The notes beneath the pieces were generated by a model. That model made no database searches. It worked only from the letters and a program-made list of their open reading frames with translations, and had not been told where the DNA came from. DNA of 32,059 nt from Crocinitomicaceae bacterium (GTDB taxonomy: Bacteria > Bacteroidota > Bacteroidia > Flavobacteriales_D > Crocinitomicaceae), in the NCBI GenBank assembly GCA_008017065.1, contig SSGT01000053.1:1-32059 (forward strand). The letters run 5' to 3'. Shown here in pieces: positions 15,982 through 24,184 of this stretch (position 1 is its first letter; every line of letters starts with the position of its first letter). The translations under genes were made by a program, and so were the position numbers.

Positions 15982-16671
15982 ATGCGATCGGTAAGTTGGC
16001 GAAACAAAACAACCGTGCTTAGAAAACAGATCAAGCGAACGTTCAGAATCAGTAAATACGTTGTTTACAAAGAGACTCTTGTCGACTTCAAAGAAAAATT
16101 TTGGTCTTTTGTGGGTTCGTTTGTAGGAATCGGACTGATTGCTTTTATCCAACACAGATATCTGCATGAACACGACAATCTATTTTTAATTGGTTCGTTT
16201 GGCGCAAGTAGTGTTTTGATCTACGGCGTAATTCATAGTCCGCTTGCTCAACCACGAAACCTCATCGGTGGACACGTGGTAAGTGCAATCATCGGTGTGA
16301 CTGTGCATCAACTTCTGCCGGAAATTCTATGGCTTACGGCACCGTTGGCTGTGTCGCTTTCCATTGTCGCGATGCAATATACAAAGACGTTGCATCCGCC
16401 GGGAGGCGCTACTGCTCTGATCGCTGTTACCGGTTCGGAAAAAATAAAAGCATTGGGGTATCTGTATGTTGTTTTTCCAGTCTTGACAGGAGTAATTATC
16501 CTGCTCGTAGTTGCACTCGTGGTAAACAACATGACTTCGCAGCGAAAATATCCAACAGACGGACGTTTCTCACGAAATTTCAGTTGGATGACTACCTTCG
16601 TGCGCAAACAGTCAGACAGAATGCAACAGAAGCGAGACAATTCATCGCGACAAACAAAAAACAGAAACTAA
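15982..16671 (+). CDS. HPP family integral membrane protein
   Basis: HPP proteins have four transmembrane helices and a HPPGGATAL motif; a plant plastid member has been linked to nitrite transport, but bacterial roles are unsettled. Here the motif is present as KTLHPPGGATALIAV, and helices lie at about residues 45-65, 75-95, 100-140 and 165-185 from the chosen start. The N-terminus of about 40 residues and C-terminus of about 35 are rich in Arg and Lys, which should keep both ends cytoplasmic. The ATG at 15982 is preferred; a GTG at 15904 would add 26 residues of low family likeness. The C-terminal tail (RKQSDRMQQKRDNSSRQTKNRN) is very basic. The 158 bases after it contain a 9-bp hairpin at 16725-16745 but no gene. 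Confidence 0.85.
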   Translation: MRSVSWRNKTTVLRKQIKRTFRISKYVVYKETLVDFKEKFWSFVGSFVGIGLIAFIQHRYLHEHDNLFLIGSFGASSVLIYGVIHSPLAQPRNLIGGHVVSAIIGVTVHQLLPEILWLTAPLAVSLSIVAMQYTKTLHPPGGATALIAVTGSEKIKALGYLYVVFPVLTGVIILLVVALVVNNMTSQRKYPTDGRFSRNFSWMTTFVRKQSDRMQQKRDNSSRQTKNRN

Positions 16672-16724
16672 ATCACTGCAAGCTCGTACCTAAATCTTCG
16701 AAATAGAACAACCGTGTGGCTGTC

Positions 16725-16745
16725 GTGCACATCCGTGATGTACAC
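16725..16745. repeat. Hairpin between HPP gene and OmpA-like gene
   Basis: GTGCACATC and GATGTACAC can pair (one mismatch) around a CGT loop. There is no U-run on either side, so a terminator is not supported. It may be a remnant of the same sort of palindromic element seen at 15390-15416; that link is a guess. Confidence 0.3.
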
Positions 16746-16829
16746 CGTTGAAGTTTGCAGTTGGGCGATTTCTGCAACACGCAGGCAATAAAATGCATGT
16801 TGAACTGTTATTTAGTAAAACACATGTAC

Positions 16830-17669
16830 ATGAAAAAAGGGCTACTTTTACTTGCATTGGCATTGAATCTTGTCGGATTTAGTCAAGATATCGTTTCGAG
16901 GACGTATTATTACAAGACCAACGAATCTACGCTTTCGAATGCGGAGAAAAAAGACCTTCTACGATGGCTAGCGCCGCATCTTCGTGTACGTGGCTTTGAA
17001 ATTATGCTGATTACATATACCGATACAATCGGTTCGGCAACTTACAACGATTCACTCTCTATGCAAAGGTTGAAAAACCTTCAAAACTGGCTAAAAACGA
17101 AGGATATACCTGTAAAAAACGTGTATTCTTTAGGGGAAAGATACGATCTGAAATCATACACGAGCAACGCGCGCTACCGCAAAGTAGAAATTCACGTCAC
17201 TTTTGCCACGCAAGTGCGACCTCCAAGTATTGTACAACCACTTCCGGAGGAAACGGATCTAGAACCGAAAAAGACTGTGCAATCCACGCAATCTGAAGAA
17301 GTGATCGCAGAGCGCATGGCAGCTTTTGCACAAGAAGAGAAAGCCATTCGATTGAAAATAGAATTTGTGGGCGGCCAAGATATTTACGTCGGTAATTCGG
17401 AGCAAGATGTGATATTGTTAGCGGATTACTTACTTCAAAACCCAACAAAAACGGCCGTTATCCGCGGACATGTATGCTGTTTCAACGACCTACCACTTTC
17501 CATTCTTCGCGCCAAAGCCGTGTATAGAGATTTGGTGTATTTGGGCGTTCACCCAAGCCGACTTTCATACAACGGCTACGGAAACACAATGCCAATCACA
17601 GAAGAAGTAGACGAAGAAACGCGTCAACTGAATCGACGTGTGGATGTAATTTTCAGCAACTCAAATTAA
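16830..17669 (+). CDS. Exported protein with two OmpA-like domains
   Basis: OmpA-like domains hold the diaminopimelate residue of peptidoglycan and tie the envelope to the wall. MKKGLLLLALALNLVGFSQ is the signal peptide, which fixes the start at the ATG at 16830 (an ATG two codons earlier is equally possible). The first domain spans about residues 25-125 (YYYKTNESTLSNAEKKDLLR...SLSMQRLKNLQNWL...NARYRKVEIHVTF). A linker of about 50 residues rich in Gln and Glu follows. The second domain spans about 175-279 (IYVGNSEQDVILLADYL...AVIRGHVC...LSILRAKAVYRDLVYLGV...LNRRVDVIF). Each has the strand, the helix with x-S-x-x-R-A/L, and the terminal N-R-R/Y-R-K-V-E/D-V pattern. No barrel is present. The stop codon shares four bases with the converging DUF5723 gene. 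Confidence 0.85.
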   Translation: MKKGLLLLALALNLVGFSQDIVSRTYYYKTNESTLSNAEKKDLLRWLAPHLRVRGFEIMLITYTDTIGSATYNDSLSMQRLKNLQNWLKTKDIPVKNVYSLGERYDLKSYTSNARYRKVEIHVTFATQVRPPSIVQPLPEETDLEPKKTVQSTQSEEVIAERMAAFAQEEKAIRLKIEFVGGQDIYVGNSEQDVILLADYLLQNPTKTAVIRGHVCCFNDLPLSILRAKAVYRDLVYLGVHPSRLSYNGYGNTMPITEEVDEETRQLNRRVDVIFSNSN

Positions 17670-19099
17670 TCAAATTTTGCTTTCGATTCTTTTTGCTTGT
17701 CGGTATTTCCAATGAGCAAATTGAGTCCTGTGCTGAAATGGAAATTTTTGGAAGCCTGCGGAAACACAAATCCGAGCACATTGTCAGAAATCGCAAACCA
17801 TTGAATCGGGCCTGCTTTGATCGTAAAACCAACGCCCATATTTGTAAACGAACGTGCATACATCGAATAATTGACTGTTGCTGCAAACCAATTGTTGACT
17901 TTAACATTGGCCGACAAAAGCAATCCTGCGCGGTATTTGCTGTTGAAAATCTCATTGAAAAGTGTTGCTCCAACATTGAAACTTTTATGAAACGCATAAT
18001 TTCCTCCGAGGTAAAACCGCGTGTACAAGCCCGTCCGATAACTGGAGGCATCTTCTTGTTGTGAGAAAATAGTTTCCAACGTATCAGTCAGCTTATCTTC
18101 AAACGTGCTCGTCGAGTCATTCAAAAAATCATTGATATATACCCCGTTGAAGGTATAATTCACGTTGTTCGTTTTGAAATTCGCATTCTCCGTTTTCCAT
18201 TGAATAGAACCCAAATCCACTACCGAAGCTGAGAGACGGATTTTTTCGGTCAACTCGTAATTCACCCCTAAATCCAATGCAAAACCACGGTTACTGAAGT
18301 TGTACGCTTTTTTTGATGGGTTGTAATTGGACGGCGTCAATGAATCGTAAAATGGTTTGATCCCGGATGTGTTTACAGCCGCAGACCCATCGATCGTCAA
18401 TGCAAACGACTCAGCATCTGTGGTGATTCCCAACTCCGATTTTTCCATGTGTACATTCGCAATTCCAGATAGAAGTTTCATTCGACCACCAACCGTTAGT
18501 TTCTCGTTGACTTTTCGATTGTACCCCACTGCATACTCTACATACGAAAGCAGGTTAAACCCCATGCCATCGAGCGACGCACGTTGTCCCAACAAACTTT
18601 TCCCATTTCCTTCGAATCCAAATACAAACAAATCTTTGGGATACACCAAACTGGAATGGAATTTATTCGTTACTCCAAAACTGAAATAATTGTCTTTCAC
18701 ACCAAAAGCAAACGCAAAAATTTCGTTCGTACTTTCGCCATTCAAATAATTGAGTTTGGCCATTTTTGACATCGTTAGCCCTGGATTCAACACCAATGAA
18801 TCGTCTTGCGCGCGCGTTTGTAGCAGATGATTGAGGGTAAACCCACTGTTGGAAACTCCGAAGCTTTGATATCCCAGCGGAAAACTGACATAGACCTTTG
18901 CCTTTGTTCGAAAAGCAGGATTCAAATAATGAGCTTGTGCTGTCTCATTCAAATTATACAAGGTGAAATTTGTTTGACTACTTCCCCAAACCGCAAAGCC
19001 CAAGATCCATGAAAAAAGAATCAAATTACGAAGGCTTCGTCCGATTGTGTGTGTACTTCGTGTATTCATTGTATGCATTTTTTCCGTGTTGTATGTCAT
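17666..19099 (-). CDS. DUF5723 family outer-membrane beta-barrel protein
   Basis: A 477-residue protein with the opening of DUF5723: signal peptide (LRNLILFSWILGFAVWGSSQ) followed by TNFTLYNLNETAQAHYLNPAF, then many amphipathic strands ending in aromatic residues (VYVSFPLGYQSFGVSNSGFTL, FAFAFGVKDNYFSFGVTNKF, FYLGGNYAFHKSFNVGATLF). Function is unknown; the layout resembles PorP/PorV-type barrels and a place in the outer membrane is inferred. The last residues KQKESKAKFD are not a sorting domain. The ATG at 19099 overlaps the stop of the upstream lipoprotein gene by one base (TAATG), which suggests translational coupling; ATGs at 19078 and 19069 would give a shorter signal-peptide n-region and may be used instead. 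Confidence 0.82.
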   Translation of the reverse strand: MTYNTEKMHTMNTRSTHTIGRSLRNLILFSWILGFAVWGSSQTNFTLYNLNETAQAHYLNPAFRTKAKVYVSFPLGYQSFGVSNSGFTLNHLLQTRAQDDSLVLNPGLTMSKMAKLNYLNGESTNEIFAFAFGVKDNYFSFGVTNKFHSSLVYPKDLFVFGFEGNGKSLLGQRASLDGMGFNLLSYVEYAVGYNRKVNEKLTVGGRMKLLSGIANVHMEKSELGITTDAESFALTIDGSAAVNTSGIKPFYDSLTPSNYNPSKKAYNFSNRGFALDLGVNYELTEKIRLSASVVDLGSIQWKTENANFKTNNVNYTFNGVYINDFLNDSTSTFEDKLTDTLETIFSQQEDASSYRTGLYTRFYLGGNYAFHKSFNVGATLFNEIFNSKYRAGLLLSANVKVNNWFAATVNYSMYARSFTNMGVGFTIKAGPIQWFAISDNVLGFVFPQASKNFHFSTGLNLLIGNTDKQKESKAKFD

Positions 19100-20718
19100 T
19101 AAAACCCTAAACTTCCTTGCACTTGCATCGCCAATTTCAAGTTCAGTTTGTATGTATCATACAACTTGACGATTTCACCGTTTGTTGCCTCCAAGGTTTG
19201 TGCGACACCGTTGATGAGAATATACTTCGCGTTTGGCAACAATGCGATTTGTCCTTCGGTAAGCGTTGCATCCGTCACCGCTTTCGTTCGTTGATTTACC
19301 TTTCCTTCGTTGTCAACCAATGCTGCTTGTAGGACATCTTGTGGAGTACCATAAATAGTGAAAAGTGGCGTGTAATTTTGATCCATGAATGTCATCTGTG
19401 CTTTGAACGCAACTGGAAATCCATTGTCTGAAATGACCCGAAACATCACCGACTCAATTTCATCGACACTCTCATTGAAATTGAAATCAACTGTATCCCG
19501 CAGTTCAAATCCATACGCCAAGCCTTCGAGCGGCAGTTCGACTTCGGTACGCACAGTGAATCGGCTATCGTCTTCCACAAAATTCAAGGGAGGTACCGCA
19601 CCGCTTGGATTGGACAAGGCATTTGCTTCGAAATAAAAAAACTTTGGTACCGATGAAATAATCGTCGTAAGATTTGCGGTGTTCGACGTGTTGAGCTCCA
19701 AGGTCGACGTTGTACTCGTCCCCATCGCCGCAGGAGAATTGATATTGAATGTAGAAGGAAATCCTGTTAATGGAAATTCTTGTCCCGTGATTGTATTGAT
19801 TGTCTTCATTTCTGCGAAATTAATGCGGACGGGAAATCCGAACGAGTTTTCAACAATGAATCTCACCGTTGGATTGGTTAATTCGAAATAGCCATCTGTA
19901 GTCGATTCAAACAAACGTAGCAAAATGGTATCGTTGGAAATACCGAGGTTTTGTTGTCCAAAATAGCCGATCGCATTTTCAAATTCCATGGCTGAAAAGT
20001 TGTAGGCAAAGTTGATATTTTCTGTTCCAACCACATTCTCCCCCGTTCCTGTGATCGTGGTTTGAAATGTAACGGGAAACGAATTGACAGTCGTGTTTCC
20101 CAGTGTGAAATCAGCCAACACATCTGTCAAATCAATTGAAGCTGTCGCTGTTTGTGGAGTAGAACCCGTGTATGTCAAATTCAATATTCTGGAAACCGGC
20201 GTGTTGTTTAACGTAAATTCAGGGAAAGTGACTACCACTGAAATATCGTGTTTCAGTTCTGTTGAAACATTCAAATTCAGCATTCCATCTTTAAAATTCA
20301 CTTGATGCAACTCAACTCCTGCATTTGCAGCAAAGACTACATTTTCGGTTTCATTCACGGATACGGTGCCTGAAAACGCAGGAGCAGCCGTTAGTGATAA
20401 TTCAGCTAGCGAAAGCGCGGATTGCTGGGTCTGATCGTCTAATTGAATAATTGTTTGCGCATCGTACGAAGCAATTTCTCCTTTGTACACCAACGCGATT
20501 GCACCGGTAGAAGGATCAATTACGACCAAGTCGGTCGAGTCTTGGCGTGCCAAAATATCGTAAACTCCGAAGTCAGCATACGCCAGCGGAATTGCTAAAT
20601 TGGGGTTCCAAGCCGTTTGCGCAATTTTATCAAATTCTAATTTTTTACAACTGGAGGCGAAGAAAATCAATGCGTAAACAGCGATCCATTTTCCAATAGA
20701 TGATTTCAGTGAATTCAT
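19099..20718 (-). CDS. Large lipoprotein of unknown function, paired with DUF5723 barrel
   Basis: A 539-residue protein starting at the ATG at 20718, where MNSLKSSIGKWIAVYALIFF leads to the lipobox ASSC with Cys 24. The frame is open for 51 codons further upstream but those lack lipoprotein features. The body is predicted all-beta by eye, rich in Thr, Asn and Val. Around residues 275-300, YFELTNPTVRFIVENSFGFPVRI resembles the NPxVxFxVxN...GxPVxI strand pattern of LEA14/WHy-type domains, and a similar pattern (VMFRVISDNGFPVAFKAQMTF) returns near 440. No enzyme motif is seen. Lipoprotein plus barrel with coupled translation points to an outer-membrane complex; what it does cannot be read from the sequence. 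Confidence 0.75.
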   Translation of the reverse strand: MNSLKSSIGKWIAVYALIFFASSCKKLEFDKIAQTAWNPNLAIPLAYADFGVYDILARQDSTDLVVIDPSTGAIALVYKGEIASYDAQTIIQLDDQTQQSALSLAELSLTAAPAFSGTVSVNETENVVFAANAGVELHQVNFKDGMLNLNVSTELKHDISVVVTFPEFTLNNTPVSRILNLTYTGSTPQTATASIDLTDVLADFTLGNTTVNSFPVTFQTTITGTGENVVGTENINFAYNFSAMEFENAIGYFGQQNLGISNDTILLRLFESTTDGYFELTNPTVRFIVENSFGFPVRINFAEMKTINTITGQEFPLTGFPSTFNINSPAAMGTSTTSTLELNTSNTANLTTIISSVPKFFYFEANALSNPSGAVPPLNFVEDDSRFTVRTEVELPLEGLAYGFELRDTVDFNFNESVDEIESVMFRVISDNGFPVAFKAQMTFMDQNYTPLFTIYGTPQDVLQAALVDNEGKVNQRTKAVTDATLTEGQIALLPNAKYILINGVAQTLEATNGEIVKLYDTYKLNLKLAMQVQGSLGF

Positions 20719-20923
20719 GGCAATTCTTTTTTTGTGGTAATCTGTAAGTAAATTTAATACAAATTGAGACAAATCGGTTGAAATAATTGGTATTTCTTTC
20801 TGACTTTCAACAGCCTTCACGCAAACAAGGGAGTAAATCGAACGCAGGAAACACGCGAAAGAACAACGCAATCACAATTTTCTTTGTAATTTTCCGTTTT
20901 TTAGTACAATGTAATTTGATACC

Positions 20924-21742
20924 ATGCGGATTTTCCAACTCTTATTTATCTTCCTTTGTTATTCATCCATTTTTGCACAAAAGCAAAATTTTAGATCGCG
21001 TTCTGAGATTGGTTTTTTGCTCGGTGGATCCTACTACATTGGCGATTTGAATCAATTTGGTCATTTCAAAAACACGCAATTATCTGGTGGCGTTTTATAC
21101 CGATTCAACATCAATCCACGCGTTAGTTTGCGTGCAAATGCAACATTCGGATCGGTAGAAGCAAGCGATGCTGCGTCGAGAAACAAAATAGTGCAAAACC
21201 GAAACCTGTCTTTTTCATCTCAACTTTACGAGGTGGGTGCAGGACTAGAATTTAGCTATTTCCCATTTCAATTAGGACATCCGCGTTACAAAGGGACAGC
21301 GTACTTATTGACTGAGATTGCGTTTTTTCACATGAACCCAATTGCAGAAATCAACGGCGATCAGATCGAGCTACAATCGTTAGGGACTGAAGGACAAGGT
21401 ACAAGTCTTTCTTCGAAAGGAAATTACAGCAAAACACAACTTGCCATTCCACTCGGAGTGGGATGCAAATTCTCCTTGGGGAAATCGATATCGCTCAGCT
21501 TTGAATATGGTATTCGTAAAACGTTTACCGATTACCTCGACGATGTGGGAGGAAGTCGCTATGTCAATCGAGATGAATTGGCAGAAATCAACGGTCCACT
21601 TGCTGCCGCACTCTCCAACCGGAGTTTAGACGGATCGATTTACGGGAGAAGAGGAAATCCAGCTACCAAAGATTGGTATGTTTTTTTCGGCGGAATGATC
21701 ACCTTCAAACTCGGACAACCCAATAAATGCGTTGCTCCTTAA
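20924..21742 (+). CDS. DUF6089-type outer-membrane beta-barrel protein
   Basis: A 272-residue protein with signal peptide MRIFQLLFIFLCYSSIFAQ, followed by SEIGFLLGGSYYIGDLNQFG, the opening seen in DUF6089 proteins, and then alternating amphipathic strands (LSGGVLYRFNINPRVSLRANAT, AIPLGVGCKFSLGKSISLSFEYGIRKTFTDYLDDV). The DYLDDV turn and the closing WYVFFGGMITFKL strand fit the family. The function is unknown. From memory, in many Flavobacteriales this gene directly follows nadK and precedes the undecaprenyl diphosphate synthase and bamA genes; here it stands 6.2 kb from nadK. Upstream a TAATTTG (20912-20918) is a one-base-short -7 box. Its stop codon shares four bases with the converging riboflavin synthase gene. 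Confidence 0.82.
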   Translation: MRIFQLLFIFLCYSSIFAQKQNFRSRSEIGFLLGGSYYIGDLNQFGHFKNTQLSGGVLYRFNINPRVSLRANATFGSVEASDAASRNKIVQNRNLSFSSQLYEVGAGLEFSYFPFQLGHPRYKGTAYLLTEIAFFHMNPIAEINGDQIELQSLGTEGQGTSLSSKGNYSKTQLAIPLGVGCKFSLGKSISLSFEYGIRKTFTDYLDDVGGSRYVNRDELAEINGPLAAALSNRSLDGSIYGRRGNPATKDWYVFFGGMITFKLGQPNKCVAP

Positions 21743-22320
21743 TTTTTCCCCATCAATTTCGCGACGTATTTTCCGATAATGTCAAATTCCAAGTTTACCT
21801 CATCGCCCACAGCAAGTTGATGAAAATTGGTGTGCTCAAATGTGTACGGAATAATACAAACCGAAAAAGAATGATCCGCAGAATCAACGACGGTCAAACT
21901 CACACCATTGATGGTGATCGACCCTTTTTCAACGGTTACTTGATTGGTTTGATACGCAAACGTAAATTTCCAACTCCCTGATTGATCTTCAATTGCTGTG
22001 CAAACCGCTGTTGTGTCTACATGCCCTTGCACAATATGACCATCCAAACGGCCATTCATTGGCATACAACGTTCTAAATTCACTTTGGTGCCGTTTTTCC
22101 ACGATCCGAGATTTGTTTTATCCAATGTTTCTTGAATCGCAGTTACCACGTAAGAGCTTTCTGAAATTGAAACCACCGTCAAACAAACACCGTTGTGTGC
22201 CACACTTTGATCTACTTTCAACTCCGCAGTGAATGGCGCAACGATACGAAAATGTATATTTCCTTTCTCTTTTTCAATGGAGATCACTTCTCCCATTTGT
22301 TCAATAATTCCTGTAAACAT
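21739..22320 (-). CDS. ribE: Riboflavin synthase, alpha chain
   Basis: Dismutates two 6,7-dimethyl-8-ribityllumazine molecules to riboflavin; trimer. 193 residues made of two lumazine-binding repeats. Repeat 1 begins MFTGIIEQMGEV and contains VAHNGVCLTVVSI. Repeat 2 contains LDGHIVQGHVDTTA and SITINGVSLTVVDSA. The MFTGIIE start is diagnostic, so the ATG at 22320 is preferred to an upstream in-frame start 18 codons earlier. It follows the thiamine pyrophosphokinase gene by 63 bases on the same strand. Its product feeds RibF, encoded at 5.0-6.0 kb. Gene naming varies: ribE in many Gram-positives and Bacteroidota, ribC in E. coli. Confidence 0.96.
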   Translation of the reverse strand: MFTGIIEQMGEVISIEKEKGNIHFRIVAPFTAELKVDQSVAHNGVCLTVVSISESSYVVTAIQETLDKTNLGSWKNGTKVNLERCMPMNGRLDGHIVQGHVDTTAVCTAIEDQSGSWKFTFAYQTNQVTVEKGSITINGVSLTVVDSADHSFSVCIIPYTFEHTNFHQLAVGDEVNLEFDIIGKYVAKLMGKN

Positions 22321-22383
22321 GTTGTTTGTATTTTTCAATTTCAAATTTCGGTATAAAAAAGTAGAACAAGTCAAAAAGGATTG

Positions 22384-23058
22384 TTAATCTCTGCATTCCA
22401 GCATCAACAAATCGCCCGATTCGTATGCAATTCGGATGATTCCATCGTTTTCCACTTCATTGCTTGTACCGATTCGATAGCCCAATTGCAGCGACTCGTC
22501 GACTAGGTTGTAAACCAAATTCTCGGTCGTTATCCCAGAAACAGTGCCGATGGGAATAAGTGAAATCGGAGTTGCTTTGGTGTACCATTTAGAAAATACG
22601 GCAGGCAACCGAGGAAGCTGATAAATGACTGAATAATCATCGAGTAGCGTGATGGTAATTTGATTTTTGTAGCGTACAATGCCGGTGATGTTTCCGAGTG
22701 TATGATCCGCTCTTTTTCCTGTCGCCCAAATGATATTGACTGCTTTGTGTCCTTTTTCGATCAAAAAATCAATCGCTTTTTCCAAGTCCGTTTTATTTTG
22801 ATCTGGAGCATACACGATCTCGATCGAATCTTGTTGCTTTTTTACCTCCTCCAATGGAATTTCGTTGCGGTCAAAATCACCCAACAAGACATCGACTTTG
22901 ATTTGAAGTGGCAAGACGCGATGAATTGCACCGTCTAATACCACCACATACGGACTCCATTCGAGCAATTCGCCGAGGAGTGTTTCGCTGCAAGCTTCCC
23001 CGTTTGCAATAATTAATGCGGGTTCTTGTAAATCTCGAACAACGTGATGAGAAGACAT
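22384..23058 (-). CDS. Thiamine pyrophosphokinase
   Basis: Transfers pyrophosphate from ATP to thiamine, giving the active cofactor; cytoplasmic. 224 residues from the ATG at 23058. Marks of the family are ALIIANGEACS at the first strand, VVVLDGAIHRVL, LLGDFDR (Asp pair for Mg-ATP), DQNKTDLEKAIDFL with the conserved Asp, and TGKRADHTLGNI (Arg, Asp, His). The C-terminal thiamine-binding half ends GISTEN-like GITTENLVYNL and SGDLLMLECRD. A longer frame back to a TTG at 23100 would run through a terminator hairpin, which favours the ATG. It is named tpk or thiN in other genomes. Confidence 0.92.
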   Translation of the reverse strand: MSSHHVVRDLQEPALIIANGEACSETLLGELLEWSPYVVVLDGAIHRVLPLQIKVDVLLGDFDRNEIPLEEVKKQQDSIEIVYAPDQNKTDLEKAIDFLIEKGHKAVNIIWATGKRADHTLGNITGIVRYKNQITITLLDDYSVIYQLPRLPAVFSKWYTKATPISLIPIGTVSGITTENLVYNLVDESLQLGYRIGTSNEVENDGIIRIAYESGDLLMLECRD

Positions 23059-23073
23059 ACTTTTTAGTTTAGC

Positions 23074-23097
23074 AAAAAGGGCAGAAAACTCCGCCCT
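23074..23097 (-). terminator. Intrinsic terminator after the UspA-like gene
   Basis: Minus-strand AGGGC and GCCCT pair, with an inner GA/TC pair step and a GTTT loop, and are followed by TTTTT (23078-23074). It lies 28 bases after the stop of the universal stress protein gene and ahead of the thiamine pyrophosphokinase ATG, so it separates these two same-strand genes. Confidence 0.6.
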
Positions 23098-23124
23098 CAA
23101 CTTATTAAATACGATTAAAACGAC

Positions 23125-23943
23125 TTATCCAAACAAAATACTTGATCCGTATTTACTTTCGATTGGGTTGACAATCAATGTTGGAATTTGTGCGTCGTTG
23201 GTGAGGATGTATTGCTCGTAATTCGCTGTAATCACCCCCAATAAATTATTTCGATTCAAATTCATGATCGCGATCAAATCAGCGTCAATTGTAACTGCGT
23301 GCTTTACAACTTCTTTGTCAAAGCCATTTGCAGGTGCCAAGGTCGTGGTAATTTCAATGTTGCGTTCGTTGAAAAATTTCTGCGCAAATTGAATGTTAAC
23401 ACGCACTTGATTTCTTAAATATTCGTCTGTTTCATCTGGAGTAATCAAGTGAACACGCGATTTAAAGTAAGTTGCTAAGTTTGCAACATACGCCAGTTTT
23501 TGCTTTGTTTCTTTGTTCAAATCCAACGGTACTACGATGTCGTCGTAACCAGATTCTTTGATCCCTTTTTCTTGTACCACCACAAACGGAACGTCTGAAT
23601 GCGTAATCACTTTCAGAGCATGACTACCTGTGATGTGCTGCCATCCGTGTTGACCGTGCGTTCCCATAAAAATAAGTTCGGCGTCATGTTCAGAGGCAAA
23701 GTCACCGATATCTTCAAAAATAGTTCCAACAATCACTGCAGGGACAATTTCAACAGAGGCGTTTTTCTGAGCGATCAACTCTTTCAATTGCTCTTCTGCT
23801 TCTGAGATAGATTTTTCTTTGGAAACTACATGCAACAAATAAATCTTCGCATTCACAATACTTGCAGTTGCTAATGCGTGATTTAAAGCATTGTCTGCCA
23901 CGGATGTAAAATCATGGGGAACAATAAATGTCTTATTTTTCAT
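23125..23943 (-). CDS. Tandem-domain universal stress protein
   Basis: A 272-residue cytoplasmic protein of two UspA domains (about 1-142 and 143-272). The first carries the nucleotide-binding motif G-x2-G-x9-G-S as GTHGQHGWQHITGSHALKVI, so it probably binds ATP. The second keeps the fold (DDIVVPLDLNKETKQKLAYV...ADLIAIMNLNRNNLLGVITA) but lacks the glycine motif, so it is likely non-binding. The ATG at 23943 opens MKNKTFIVPHDF, the usual first strand. A -7 box (TATATTTG) lies 32 bases upstream, giving a leader of about 25-28 bases. It ends at an intrinsic terminator and so forms its own unit. Confidence 0.9.
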   Translation of the reverse strand: MKNKTFIVPHDFTSVADNALNHALATASIVNAKIYLLHVVSKEKSISEAEEQLKELIAQKNASVEIVPAVIVGTIFEDIGDFASEHDAELIFMGTHGQHGWQHITGSHALKVITHSDVPFVVVQEKGIKESGYDDIVVPLDLNKETKQKLAYVANLATYFKSRVHLITPDETDEYLRNQVRVNIQFAQKFFNERNIEITTTLAPANGFDKEVVKHAVTIDADLIAIMNLNRNNLLGVITANYEQYILTNDAQIPTLIVNPIESKYGSSILFG

Positions 23944-23975
23944 AGGGCTTGGAATTTCTGGTTTTAAGTCCAATA

Positions 23976-23983
23976 CAAATATA
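23976..23983 (-). promoter_or_regulatory. Putative -7 promoter element of the UspA-like gene
   Basis: Minus-strand TATATTTG is an exact TAnnTTTG match located 32 bases before the ATG. I find no TTG at 19-23 bases upstream, so only the -7 half is supported. Confidence 0.4.
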
Positions 23984-24119
23984 ATTAATCATCCGCAAAC
24001 CGTTGCGTTTTCGATCAAAATAATTGGATTTGAACCGCGTGTTTTAGTTGCTTGCCAGAAACCGTTGTTTCTAAAAATGAACAATTCCAATTTTTCTTTC
24101 TAATTCCAGCAATTCTGTG

Positions 24120-24127
24120 TATTTTTG
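24120..24127 (+). promoter_or_regulatory. Putative -7 promoter element of the GH3 gene
   Basis: TATTTTTG fits TAnnTTTG and would give a leader of about 50 bases. No TTG -33 box is in place, and the region is T-rich, so a chance match is possible. Confidence 0.25.
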
Positions 24128-24184
24128 GTTGAATATTTGCTGCTACTAAAGACTGTTAAGATTCACCAACACGGATAAAAAGAT

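Noticed and set aside
16008-16716. Direct repeat AACAACCGTG at 16008-16017 and 16707-16716, on both sides of the HPP gene core, as possible insertion-site duplication.
   Set aside because: A shared 10-mer within about 0.7 kb is expected by chance often enough, the left copy lies inside the HPP reading frame, and there are no terminal inverted repeats or transposase.
16672-16829. Region between HPP and OmpA-like genes as an integron attC site.
   Set aside because: A hairpin is present, but the paired GTTRRRY/RYYYAAC boxes and R''/L'' layout are not recognisable, and no integrase is in the window.
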